From Candidatus Anammoxibacter sp. (GTDB lineage Bacteria > Planctomycetota > Brocadiia > Brocadiales > Anammoxibacteraceae): 64,000 nt of DNA. A program made the position numbers and the translations under genes. The first letter of the stretch is position 1. The number at the start of each line of letters is the position of its first letter. Positions 8,405 to 15,974 of the stretch are shown here, piece after piece. The DNA is taken from the NCBI GenBank assembly GCA_021777105.1, contig JAIQZQ010000134.1, forward strand, positions 1 through 64,000, read 5' to 3'. Under the pieces are notes generated by a model, which saw only the letters and a list, made by a program, of their open reading frames with translations, ran no database searches and was not told where the DNA came from.

Positions 8405-10009
8405 ATGGTAAATAAGAATAGTAGTAAATATAAAGTTCTTTTAGTTGATGACGAAGTAAATCAATTAGACAATATTGAGAAAATAATAAATAAAAGTGAA
8501 TCACTTAAGGAGCATGTTTGTATTGAAAGAGAACTCGTTGATTCAACAAGAGGCGCAGAAGACATTGCTAATAAAATAAAAAAAGAGCCAACTAAATGGG
8601 ATATTATACTTTCGGATTTATTTATGCCAACACCAGAAAAAGGGGGAATACTTATTGCTAATGCATTGGTGCCACATTATACAAATGACAGTAATTTTCC
8701 TGTAATTTTATTATTTATATCAAAAGAAGAAGGAGCTGGTAAATATCTTCGCGAATATATACCAAGATTTAAGAGAATAGATTGGTATCCCAAACCGGGT
8801 ATTACAAGAAAAGAAAAGAGGCTTGAGTATTTGGCGCCAAGGCCATTATTTACACGCGCAATTGCTGAAGCAGTCGCTAGGCTTAATAATGATGCTAATA
8901 ATGATAAAAAAAGTATAATTGATTTAAATGATATTGAAATAGGATTGTCAGCAGAAATGAAGATGGCGAAGTCTTTGGCGGACATATATGCTAGAAATGA
9001 TGGTAATGTTCTTATTCTTGGTAAAACTGGGACAGGAAAAGAAGTTTTAGCTAAATATATTCATAACAAAAGAAAAGAAATGAAGAAAAGAAATGAAGAA
9101 AAATGTGGTAATTTTGAAGCAATTAATTGCGCTTCCACACCAGAATCTATAGTTGAATCTGAGCTTTTTGGGACAATTAAAAAATATCCAGGTTTTCAAA
9201 ATGAAATTCGTTTAAAAGGAGCTTTTGAAAAAGCAACACATGGAACTATACTATTAGATGAAATAGGTAAAGTTTCTAAAAAAATACTTTATAAGCTTTT
9301 AAGAATATTAGACCCAAATATTAAAGAATATAAACCACTTGGAGAAAGTGCTATAAAATTTGAAGGAAAAATTATTTGTGCAACATCAGAACCACTAGAT
9401 GAAATGGTTGATAAAGGAGGATTTTCACAAGATGTATATAGAAGAATAAGTGGAGAACTAATAAAATTACCACCTTTATGCAAAAGAAAAGAAGATATTT
9501 TACCTTTAGCCATAGCTTTAAAAAATAAAATTGTTAAAGATGGAGAGGGAAAATATCTAAATAAAGAATTTTCAGAAGAGGCCAAAACATTGCTTACAGA
9601 ATATACATGGCCTAGAAATATTGGCGAGCTTGAAGAAGCCATTAGAAATGCCTTATATATATCAGATACAAGAAAATTGATACCTGAGGATTTTTATCTT
9701 ATTGAGCAACAACTTGACTTAGACCTTAAAAAATTAACAAATCTTGCATTAATGAAAAACCTTTCTTTAATGCCTCCAGATACATTAGTTATAAAAACAC
9801 AAAGAATACATGTATCTACAATATTAAAACATGCAAAAAATTTTACAGAAGAGGGTTTAAGAAATAAAATCCTCGAAGGATACAAAATGCTTTATAAAGA
9901 ATCAAACGACAATGTTACTGAGTTAACTAAAATTATGGGATGTAGCCGAAAATATTATTATCAGAAGCTTAATAAATGGGGACTTACTCCCGATGATATA
10001 AAAAAATAA
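8405..10009 (+). CDS. Receiver / AAA+ / Fis-HTH response regulator lacking GAFTGA
   Basis: A 534-residue NtrC-like regulator. The receiver (about 8-150) has acidic D15/D16, phospho-acceptor D71 (ILSDLFMP) and K130. The AAA+ domain has Walker A GKTGTGKE (206-213), Walker B TILLDEIG (281-288) and the arginine-finger region YRRISGELIKLPPLCKRKEDI-like. The C-terminus is a Fis-type HTH (TELTKIMGCSRKYYYQKLNK). The loop that should read GAFTGA and touch sigma-54 instead reads YPGFQNE, so classical sigma-54 activation is doubtful; it may act with another sigma factor or as an ATP-dependent switch. It is almost certainly the partner of the upstream TPR kinase. Confidence 0.8.
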   Translation: MVNKNSSKYKVLLVDDEVNQLDNIEKIINKSESLKEHVCIERELVDSTRGAEDIANKIKKEPTKWDIILSDLFMPTPEKGGILIANALVPHYTNDSNFPVILLFISKEEGAGKYLREYIPRFKRIDWYPKPGITRKEKRLEYLAPRPLFTRAIAEAVARLNNDANNDKKSIIDLNDIEIGLSAEMKMAKSLADIYARNDGNVLILGKTGTGKEVLAKYIHNKRKEMKKRNEEKCGNFEAINCASTPESIVESELFGTIKKYPGFQNEIRLKGAFEKATHGTILLDEIGKVSKKILYKLLRILDPNIKEYKPLGESAIKFEGKIICATSEPLDEMVDKGGFSQDVYRRISGELIKLPPLCKRKEDILPLAIALKNKIVKDGEGKYLNKEFSEEAKTLLTEYTWPRNIGELEEAIRNALYISDTRKLIPEDFYLIEQQLDLDLKKLTNLALMKNLSLMPPDTLVIKTQRIHVSTILKHAKNFTEEGLRNKILEGYKMLYKESNDNVTELTKIMGCSRKYYYQKLNKWGLTPDDIKK

Positions 10010-10306
10010 TATCAACAATCTAAAAACAATATCAATTATCATTTTAAGACTGTCAGGTTTTAACCACATAATACCATTCTAACTAAAGCGCATGGAATGT
10101 TTTATTTAAAATCTGACACAATTCAAACTCACTACCCTTTGGCATTTTCTTTGCTAACACATTCACTTATAAGTAGTTACAAACTATTTTAACCTCTTGC
10201 TTTATTTGGTATGTCATTAGCGACCTATACTACCAGTGTATTTATATAAAGGCCGTTTAATAACCTAATTTTATTTAACCAAATTTAGAAGAAAAGGAGG
10301 TGTGTT
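10010..10306. other. Non-coding leader upstream of a small ORF cluster
   Basis: About 300 bp, AT-rich, with no convincing frame. It probably holds the promoter of the gene at 10307, because a strong AGGAGG lies 7 nt before that start. I see no hairpin of note. Confidence 0.4.
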
Positions 10307-10750
10307 ATGGATAACAATTTCAATTATTATCCTCAAGACGGAGGAACTAAAGTCTGGAAAGAGAAGTGGGCTCCAGAGTATGTAAAATTTAGTAATAATC
10401 CTAATTTTCTTGATGAGGAAGCCAGAATTGGAGAATTAAGTCGCCAAGATTTTGATATGCTTAATAACTCACGACTGGCAATTTCGTATCGAAAGTACAG
10501 AAAAACTGGTTTGCGAAATATTTTAATAGCCCGTCGTGTTATAAGCGCTAGTGTTTTTTTCAATTCTTTAAGCGAGGGTGTTATTATGAGTACTGATTGG
10601 GAACAGCTTTATGACTTTTTAGGTCTTGATATGCAAGGTTTTAAAAGTTACACATTTCATACAGGCTTGCGCCTGTCGGGAATAATCAACAAGAATACAC
10701 TACTTAAAGAAGAGATTGTATGGAATGTTCAAAATGAATTTATCATTTAA
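10307..10750 (+). CDS. Unknown 147-residue protein
   Basis: I do not recognise the family. The protein is soluble and mixed in charge, with an aromatic-rich N-terminus (NNFNYYPQDGGTKVWKEKW) and a central arginine-rich stretch (SYRKYRKTGLRNILIARR). A very strong Shine-Dalgarno (AAGGAGG) precedes the ATG, a feature shared by the next two small genes, which suggests high translation and a common origin. It follows the receiver/AAA+ gene by about 300 bp and could be a regulated target, but there is no direct sign of function. Confidence 0.55.
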   Translation: MDNNFNYYPQDGGTKVWKEKWAPEYVKFSNNPNFLDEEARIGELSRQDFDMLNNSRLAISYRKYRKTGLRNILIARRVISASVFFNSLSEGVIMSTDWEQLYDFLGLDMQGFKSYTFHTGLRLSGIINKNTLLKEEIVWNVQNEFII

Positions 10751-10925
10751 TTTAGATAAAAAACAACTTCCATTTAGTTAGCACAGTAACATCCATTAAC
10801 CATTACTACTCCCTACTATTTGCTATACATACACCAAGCAAATATAATTTAGAAAAACAATAACAACCATCTAAATCTTTAAATAATATTATATTTTTCA
10901 CAAAAACCAGAAGGAGGGATTATTT

Positions 10926-11114
10926 ATGAAAGAAAGAACGCTTTGTTATACTCAAAACATTTTTAGTTCTATTAGATTAGGCAATCCAAAAGATATTATG
11001 AAAGCAGTTGCAACCCTTAAAGTAAACGAAATTCAAAACTGCGATAAAAGCAAAATAATTAATAGCGAAGAAAAAGTGAATGAAGAAAAGTTGCAAACTT
11101 TACAGATTGTTTAA
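10926..11114 (+). CDS. Unknown 62-residue protein
   Basis: A short frame preceded by a strong GAAGGAGGG Shine-Dalgarno at ideal spacing. The N-terminal half is mildly hydrophobic and the C-terminal half is rich in Glu, Lys and Asn (INSEEKVNEEKLQTL). No family is recognised. The main reason to accept it is the ribosome binding site and its place in a series of similarly led small genes. Confidence 0.5.
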   Translation: MKERTLCYTQNIFSSIRLGNPKDIMKAVATLKVNEIQNCDKSKIINSEEKVNEEKLQTLQIV

Positions 11115-11170
11115 CAATTTTCCATCTTAATCTATCATATTTATTGTTAAATTAAATAAAGGAGGGTGAA

Positions 11171-11392
11171 ATGAGTTTTCTAAAAATAGCTTTTGAAATT
11201 GGATTAGTTGTTGTTAGTGCTAAATTCGCCAAACAGGCTTTTGAATCTGAAGACAATAAAGAGCTAATAACAAATGCGACTATTGCGGGCTTGGCAGGAG
11301 CAGGGGCTTATTCTTTAATAAAATCAGAATCAAAACCAAGAAATAACTGTGGGCATCAAATTTCATATAAAGAAGAAAGATTTATTTCTTAA
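11171..11392 (+). CDS. Small membrane-associated protein
   Basis: A 73-residue protein with a hydrophobic N-terminal segment (FLKIAFEIGLVVVSAKFA) and a second Ala/Gly-rich one (NATIAGLAGAGAYSLI), so one or two membrane passes are likely. GGAGGG lies 5 nt before the ATG. Last gene of the small-ORF cluster; function unknown. A holin-like or toxin-like role is possible from size and topology but unsupported. Confidence 0.5.
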   Translation: MSFLKIAFEIGLVVVSAKFAKQAFESEDNKELITNATIAGLAGAGAYSLIKSESKPRNNCGHQISYKEERFIS

Positions 11393-11613
11393 TTCCGCTA
11401 TTCCAATTTTATCGCATTGAAATAAGCCTCAAATTATAAATTGATCATTGAGATTCTTATAATTATATTTTTTTGCAGATTGTAATATTGTTATCTCGCA
11501 GATATATCTTATACTAGAATGAACCCCAAAACCAGTCTGCAATCTATTTTACTTACCACAACTAAAACATTTAAATATTACTTATACACAACTATTATAT
11601 GCAATCATCAACT
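11393..11613. other. Non-coding AT-rich stretch
   Basis: No frame is convincing. It contains a DnaA-box-like word TTATACACA near 11582 and leads into the element-end repeat at 11614. Confidence 0.35.
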
Positions 11614-11739
11614 ACAATCCACTGTGACCAAATTGTAACCAAACTGTGCGTAACACATGGAATTAGGGGTAATTATCAGGAAATAGTTGAAAGTCCTAAG
11701 TCCTTATAATATAATGAGTAACAGCGTAACAGATGGTAT
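11614..11739 (+). repeat. Element-end direct repeat, copy 1
   Basis: About 126 bp, closely similar to 14431-14556. It contains tandem CTGTGACCAAA-like words, then a GTCCTAAGTCCTTAT-like block, then AATGAGTAACAGCGTAACAG. The block is inversely related to sequence just after the tRNA-Pro fragments. Such clustered short words look like arm-type binding sites of an integrase. Unlike copy 2, it is not followed by a tRNA fragment, so it may be the remnant of an older element end. Confidence 0.6.
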
Positions 11740-11816
11740 TGCAGGCATTAATTAACTTATACTTTTACTATTTTACATCAATTAACATGCCTCCCCCCCT
11801 TGCCACTTTTTGTGTT

Positions 11817-12266
11817 TCACTTAAGTAAATCGAATGGGGAACTTTTTAATAACTCAGGATTTCTGGCAAATATTATTGCGTTCGATATAGAGAACCCTTC
11901 CAGCTTCCAGCAAACCAAAGTAAAAGCACCAAATAAGCCAAAAATTGGTATGCGTGTATTTTTTTGATCATTGTAAAACGTATCAATACCTTGCTCTATT
12001 TGAGATGATTTTATATCGCAAATTCTGCTAAATGCATCGGATAAAAATTCAAACTTTTCTGGGCTCGATAAATCACGCTTTATTATATAATTTGCAATGT
12101 CCGCCATACCAACGCCGTGCCCATCACAATAGCCACTTTTATACCCCATTACTAAGAAAGATTGTTTATTTTCCGATAGTCCTTTCCAGTAATTCCCTTC
12201 TAATTCCTCACAATACCCTTTAACGCTAAATAGCAATATACAAACAATAATACAGATCGGTCTCAT
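11817..12266 (-). CDS. Secreted hypothetical protein
   Basis: A 149-residue protein with a clear signal peptide (PICIIVCILLFSVKGYC, cleavage near residue 19). The mature part contains YWKGLSENKQSFLVMGYKSG and DTFYNDQKNTRIPIF, a pattern seen in small periplasmic proteins that resemble the Rap1a/Tai immunity group; I regard that match as suggestive only. Its ATG overlaps the stop of the STAS gene upstream (TAATG), so the two form an operon. It is probably host-like cargo between two integrated-element ends. Confidence 0.6.
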   Translation of the reverse strand: MRPICIIVCILLFSVKGYCEELEGNYWKGLSENKQSFLVMGYKSGYCDGHGVGMADIANYIIKRDLSSPEKFEFLSDAFSRICDIKSSQIEQGIDTFYNDQKNTRIPIFGLFGAFTLVCWKLEGFSISNAIIFARNPELLKSSPFDLLK

Positions 12267-12640
12267 TATCTATATACCCCAGCCAACATATCTAATGCGA
12301 GCAATTTAACCACCGTGTCTTCATTTTCTTCGTCGTAAATCGGAACATTGTCTAATTTACTGGATCGCCTCAAACACCATGTTATTTTATTACTAACGGC
12401 AAATAATCCTATTTTCAAACCTTTACCACTTAATTCCTTTAAAACGTTGATAGCCACACGGTCTACTTTTTTAACACCTTTAAAATTGATTAGCTGGCAA
12501 ATTTGGTCATTTTCAAGGCAATAATAAAGGTGATCATATAATTGCATTGCCCATTTGCCAGTCAACAAGCCAGTAAGCTCTATAATCTCCAGTTCTAAAT
12601 CCTTAAATTGATGAGATGATATTTTTAATTCAATCTTCAT
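12266..12640 (-). CDS. STAS-domain protein (anti-sigma antagonist-like)
   Basis: A 124-residue protein with the SpoIIAA/STAS outline: an N-terminal beta strand pair (LEIIELTGLLTGKWAMQLYDHL), then LINFKGVKKVDRVAINVLKEL and KIGLFAVSNKITWCLRRS. In phosphorylated members a Ser follows the aspartate (D-S/T); here the segment reads KKVDRVA, so the phospho-serine is absent. Such non-phosphorylatable versions may still bind partners. It is translationally coupled to a secreted protein gene. The role is unknown. Confidence 0.65.
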   Translation of the reverse strand: MKIELKISSHQFKDLELEIIELTGLLTGKWAMQLYDHLYYCLENDQICQLINFKGVKKVDRVAINVLKELSGKGLKIGLFAVSNKITWCLRRSSKLDNVPIYDEENEDTVVKLLALDMLAGVYR

Positions 12641-12980
12641 TTTTCAGCTTTACAATTATTAAGATATAAAAAATTGCACAGAATATAACAAATTGTTAAC
12701 AAAAAACCACTATGCAAAATTCACGTAGGGGATTTGCTTACAAAATTCCAGTTTTTGTAGTGTCTGACCACTACATGGTCACGGGAAATCCATTACAAAA
12801 ACGAAATCACCGCCTGATAAAACTGGACAACGGCTTTTAAAGCCTTCTTAAGGTGTTTATAAAGGATTTTGAGTTCTGGATTCGCTCATTATCAACCATT
12901 AAATATTTACGCTGGATAGACGAACTACGTAATTTTGACCATTTGCTTTATCAATTCCAATTATATATACTGCTAAAATC
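12641..12980. other. Intergenic region without recognised genes
   Basis: 340 bp. Only short palindromes are visible (for example GTAGTG and CACTAC around 12757-12774). It presumably holds promoters for the divergent flanking genes. Confidence 0.4.
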
Positions 12981-13172
12981 ATGGAAGACAAGCATAAACA
13001 GAAACTAAAATCAACGAATCGGTTGAAAAAAAAGACAAAGAAACCAAGTATGGAAGAAATGCCGGAATTGGTTGAATTTAAAGAAAAGGCAAAAGATGGT
13101 AAGTTAAGCAAAGAGGAAACCATTGAGCACCTTAGAAATATGATGGATAACCTGAAAAATAAAGCAAAATGA
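12981..13172 (+). CDS. Small basic protein, paralogue A
   Basis: A 63-residue, lysine-rich protein. Its C-terminal part, MEEMPELVEFKEKAKDG then LSKEETIEHLRNMM, is nearly repeated in the gene at 13943, so the two are paralogues about 900 bp apart. The first 25 residues are poly-basic, as in nucleic-acid-binding tails. It is followed after 13 bp by the 130-residue gene, with which it is probably co-transcribed. No named family is recognised. Confidence 0.55.
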   Translation: MEDKHKQKLKSTNRLKKKTKKPSMEEMPELVEFKEKAKDGKLSKEETIEHLRNMMDNLKNKAK

Positions 13173-13185
13173 GGAGCAACACTCA

Positions 13186-13578
13186 ATGAGCGAAGTTAAT
13201 AGATGCGTGGCAATAGCGAGAGTAAAACAGCCGTTCATGGATTGGTTAAAATCTCTTCCAGACCCAACATACTTAACCATTGAGGAAGTTAATATTGATA
13301 ACACTGCATATCTTCTTCCTGAATACGAGGAAACGAACCAATCATTAAATATCCTTGAGTATTACTATGAGTTAATATTTGACGAGCAGTTATGGAGTTG
13401 GTGGACAAACGAGAAAGATTGGCCTAAAAACCGTGATTTTGCAACTTTCCTGAAATGGTTTGATGTTAAAATGAATTTTATGGTTATTGATCTTGTTGAT
13501 GAGCCGATTAAAATTTACGATGAAAGCAGACACAAAAAATGTTATTTTTGCCGGCTTTCATCATTTTCCCCAGTTTGA
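13186..13578 (+). CDS. Unknown acidic/aromatic protein with altered 3' end
   Basis: A 130-residue cytoplasmic protein beginning SEVNRCVAIARVKQPFMDWL and rich in Trp and acidic residues (QLWSWWTNEKDWPKNRDFA). A GAGGAG Shine-Dalgarno lies before the ATG. I recall similar hypothetical proteins but no function. Its last 70 bp overlap the convergent HU gene; the tail SRHKKCYFCRLSSFSPV looks foreign compared with the body, suggesting that a deletion fused the two 3' ends. Confidence 0.55.
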   Translation: MSEVNRCVAIARVKQPFMDWLKSLPDPTYLTIEEVNIDNTAYLLPEYEETNQSLNILEYYYELIFDEQLWSWWTNEKDWPKNRDFATFLKWFDVKMNFMVIDLVDEPIKIYDESRHKKCYFCRLSSFSPV

Positions 13579-13822
13579 ATTTAACAACCTTTTTAGCAGG
13601 AACTTCCACCTTATCCCCTGTTATTGGATTTCTTGCTTCTCTGGCAGGACATTTCTTTGTCTCAAATATACCAAACCTACGAAGTTCTACTTTATTTCCG
13701 TCTGATAGTTCCTGAATTACACTATCAAGAAAAATCTGGACAATTTCTTTAATGTCACCTTGTTTATATTGTGATTTTGTATATATCTTTTCTATTAAGT
13801 TCTTTTTTGTAATTGTAGACAT
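13508..13822 (-). CDS. HU/IHF-family DNA-binding protein
   Basis: A 104-residue nucleoid protein. The diagnostic HU core is present: VELRRFGIFETKKCPAREARNPITG, where the GF/RNP motif forms the DNA-binding arm, followed by KVVKFKLGKMMKAG. HU proteins are usually 90-95 residues; here the last dozen (NNIFCVCFHRKF) are atypical and lie in the overlap with the convergent neighbour, consistent with a rearranged 3' end. It bends DNA and may assist site-specific recombination of the surrounding element. Confidence 0.8.
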   Translation of the reverse strand: MSTITKKNLIEKIYTKSQYKQGDIKEIVQIFLDSVIQELSDGNKVELRRFGIFETKKCPAREARNPITGDKVEVPAKKVVKFKLGKMMKAGKNNIFCVCFHRKF

Positions 13823-13942
13823 AGTGTTGTTTCGATTAATTTATGATTAAACTTTTGAATTAATATTATCTAATAAATAAAAACTATGTCAAAATAAATC
13901 AAAAGCATTGATTAAAAACTTGTATCGTCTTAAAATATTGAG

Positions 13943-14140
13943 ATGGATGAAAAGCCAAAATTTAAACGAAAACTAAAATCGGCAAACAATCTTCGCAAAA
14001 AAAAGAAAAAACTACAAATAGAAGAAATGCCTGAAATGCTTGAATTTAAGAATAAGGCTAATGAAGGCAAAATGAGCAAAGAAGAGACTATTGATAATTT
14101 GCGAAAGATGATGGATGTGCTTAAGAAGAGAAAGGTATGA
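13943..14140 (+). CDS. Small basic protein, paralogue B
   Basis: 65 residues, paralogous to the gene at 12981: both share a poly-lysine N-terminus, the EEMPE(L/M)(V/L)EFK core and SKEETI..LR.MMD. The duplication together with the neighbouring HU gene and HU pseudogene suggests that a small-basic-protein plus HU module was copied when related elements stacked here. Function is unknown. Confidence 0.5.
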   Translation: MDEKPKFKRKLKSANNLRKKKKKLQIEEMPEMLEFKNKANEGKMSKEETIDNLRKMMDVLKKRKV

Positions 14141-14185
14141 GAAGGTCATCCAGATATACTGTTATCTTTTTTATTCTTTAAGTAG

Positions 14186-14402
14186 CTGAACGGGCTGTTA
14201 AACATCACTACCGGCATTAATAAAGACAGCACTGTTCATGCACTCGGCTTTGGTACTTTCGCTGTTAAATCCCGTGCTGCTCGTTAAGGACGCAATCCTC
14301 AAACTGGTGATAGAAATCAAGATCAAGGCTTCAAAAACAGTGGGATTTAAATCCGGAACAGCTTTAAAACAAGTTGCTATGAAGGCTCGTCCTAAGAAAT
14401 AA
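14186..14402 (+). pseudogene. HU-family pseudogene
   Basis: The frame reads GINKDSTVHALGFGTFAVKS and then RAAR, hits a TAA, continues GRNPQTGD and needs a one-base shift to read IEIKIKASKTVGFKSGTALK to the end. These are the arm and C-terminus of an HU protein, different from the intact HU nearby. The N-terminal third is also lost. It is a decayed second HU gene, just before the element end at 14431. Confidence 0.75.
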
Positions 14403-14430
14403 TCACTTTTCAATAATTTTGAATATCCCT

Positions 14431-14556
14431 ACAACCCACTGTGACCAAACTGTGACCAAACTGTGCGTAACACACGGAATTATGAGCAATTGTCAGAATA
14501 TAATTGCAAGTCCTAAGTCATGATAATATAATGAGTAACAGCGTAACAGATGGTAT
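14431..14556 (+). repeat. Element-end direct repeat, copy 2
   Basis: Closely similar to 11614-11739. It begins with CTGTGACCAAA twice in tandem and ends AATGAGTAACAGCGTAACAG. It lies 40 bp before a tRNA-Pro 3' fragment. A weaker version of the second half stands at about 25078-25125 before the other tRNA fragment. Read as integrase arm-type sites next to an attachment core. Confidence 0.65.
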
Positions 14557-14596
14557 AACAAGCAGTTATAAAAATCACTAAAAAACAGTTTTTTAA

Positions 14597-14667
14597 GACT
14601 GGGGGTCAAGAGGTCGCTGGTTCGAATCCAGTCGCCCCGACCATTACCCCATAAGGACTTACGACTT
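14597..14667 (+). other. Attachment-site repeat: 3' part of tRNA-Pro(GGG), copy 1
   Basis: 71 bp identical to 25169-25239. It begins inside the anticodon stem-loop (loop CTGGGGG, anticodon GGG), runs through the T arm (GGTTCGAATCC) and acceptor strand to CCA, and continues 24 bp beyond. The 5' half of the tRNA is absent, so this is not a functional gene but an att site left by integration at a tRNA-Pro 3' end. The intact tRNA should lie left of the window. Confidence 0.85.
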
Positions 14668-14802
14668 GTTATGTCGGTGTAAGGGGTTTAAAAATAGCCA
14701 ATTGTAGCCAAACTTTGCCCTGTCGGCATAATTTGCGTATTTTTTCTCGCCTGGAACATCGACTCCGGAGCTTTATGCACCGGCGCCCGGCTTCCTGGTG
14801 AT

Positions 14803-15201
14803 TTACGACTCTATTATCTCTTGGATTTTATTAATAAACATTTTCATATCATTAAATAATAAAAGAACTTCATCTTTTTTAAATTCAACCCAATCATCGT
14901 AATCACTTTTGGACCTTTTTTCAAAGGCATTTCTCAAAATTTCTCCAAGTCTTATGTCTACCTTTTTTTCTTTAACGTAATTTTTGTTAAACCATCCTAT
15001 TAGCTGATTATGCTTGGAAGTTGTAAATTCGTGCTTTAAAGCAAGAGCAGAAACAGAATAAAATATGCCATAATAAATCCTGTTAACGGCAATTGACAAT
15101 TTATTATTATCAATAAGGAATTGAACGTCCCCTATTGTATCAACAGCTTTTTCTATTTTATGTTTAATTAGAGACTGTCGATCTTCATTTTTAAGACTCA
15201 A
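14803..15201 (-). CDS. HEPN-domain protein (toxin of MNT/HEPN pair)
   Basis: A 132-residue all-helical HEPN protein. The typical second helix is NNKLSIAVNRIYYGIFYSVS, followed by SKHNQLIGWFNKNYV and a C-terminal SDYDDWVEF segment. HEPN proteins of this class are RNases kept silent by the adjacent nucleotidyltransferase, which modifies them. Its start overlaps the nucleotidyltransferase stop by 4 bp. First complete module after the tRNA-Pro repeat, so cargo of the 10.5-kb island. Confidence 0.8.
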   Translation of the reverse strand: MSLKNEDRQSLIKHKIEKAVDTIGDVQFLIDNNKLSIAVNRIYYGIFYSVSALALKHEFTTSKHNQLIGWFNKNYVKEKKVDIRLGEILRNAFEKRSKSDYDDWVEFKKDEVLLLFNDMKMFINKIQEIIES

Positions 15202-15515
15202 GCGGTAATACCCTCTTTCATTGCATTAATAATAAACGGCTGTTTTCCTTTTAATGAATCTAATTCATTTAGAGATACTACCTTGACATCTGTATGAATT
15301 TCATATTTCAAGTCAACTTTATAACATATATTTGAAATAGACTCTTCTTTGCGCCAGTCATAATCATTTTTAAGAACAACCAAAATGTCGTAATCAGAAT
15401 GAGGTCGGTCAGTTCCATTAGACTGGGAACCAAATAAAACAATTTTATCAATATCGCTTGAGAAATCCAGCATCAACACGTTTTTAATCTCTTTTAAAAT
15501 AGTTAACTTATCCAT
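15198..15515 (-). CDS. MNT-type nucleotidyltransferase (antitoxin)
   Basis: A 105-residue minimal nucleotidyltransferase. The signature FGSQSNGTDRPHSDYDILVV supplies the GS motif and the two metal-binding aspartates (DYD); a third acid lies in EIHTDVKVV. In studied pairs this enzyme transfers AMP to a tyrosine of the HEPN partner. It is translated first and overlaps the HEPN gene. Confidence 0.85.
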   Translation of the reverse strand: MDKLTILKEIKNVLMLDFSSDIDKIVLFGSQSNGTDRPHSDYDILVVLKNDYDWRKEESISNICYKVDLKYEIHTDVKVVSLNELDSLKGKQPFIINAMKEGITA

Positions 15516-15590
15516 AATAAACTCTAATGAAATTGTATTTAAAAAGTAAATATTATAATTATGAGTATAGTAATATTTTATAGATTTTTA

Positions 15591-15632
15591 AAGGGATAAT
15601 TTGTAATGGTTAACAATTTCAAATTATCCCTT
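15591..15632. promoter_or_regulatory. Perfect 13-bp inverted repeat
   Basis: 15591-15603 pairs with 15620-15632 around a 16-nt loop, in the 450-bp gap between the MNT gene and the DUF4143 ATPase. It lies upstream of the MNT start and may be its operator or a terminator of an upstream transcript. The rest of the gap shows no gene. Confidence 0.45.
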
Positions 15633-15939
15633 GAGATTATAAGTTCAAGAAAATGCCCAGTGTCGGCAGTGGCAAAACAGAATCTTCATATAGCCTCTAT
15701 TTCAACTTTATTTGATATTCTAAAGTAATTTTTGGTTTATCTTCAATACACTCGTTTCCGGCTTCTTATGATAGCCGTTTAAGAGTTACTGGCTGGGGGA
15801 CCCCAGTTTCTGCTAATATGATTTTAAAGACGGCTTAGATTGTCTATCCGCTGGTTTTTCCGGTTATCTTATTTTGTTTTTCGTGTTTTGGCTGAAGCCT
15901 TCTGTTTTCACCTTAAAAAATGTAATTATTGGTGGTTGA

Positions 15940-15974
15940 CATGCCATCCATTTTCGGCGAAAATGGATGGCATG
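15940..15974. promoter_or_regulatory. 35-nt palindrome spanning the ATPase start
   Basis: The segment reads the same on both strands except at its central base and covers both candidate ATG codons of the next gene. A TTGACA-like -35 word overlaps its left edge. It may be an autoregulatory operator, or an mRNA hairpin that hides the start codon. Confidence 0.6.

Noticed and set aside
8405..10009. Ordinary sigma-54 activator
   Set aside because: The GAFTGA loop needed to engage sigma-54 is replaced; I kept the AAA+ and HTH calls but not the sigma-54 role.
1..14000. CRISPR array
   Set aside because: Repeats here are pairs or short tandems; nowhere in the window is there a regular series of repeats with unique spacers, and no cas gene is present.
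14198..14413. 71-codon frame on the minus strand
   Set aside because: It is the antisense shadow of an HU pseudogene read on the plus strand, which explains its length and bias.
14597..14667. Functional tRNA-Pro gene
   Set aside because: Only the sequence from the anticodon stem-loop to CCA is present; the acceptor 5' strand and D arm are absent in both copies.
15840..15962. N-terminal extension of the DUF4143 ATPase
   Set aside because: The upstream 41 codons are rich in Phe, Trp and Cys without family similarity, and the palindrome at 15940 spans the better start.
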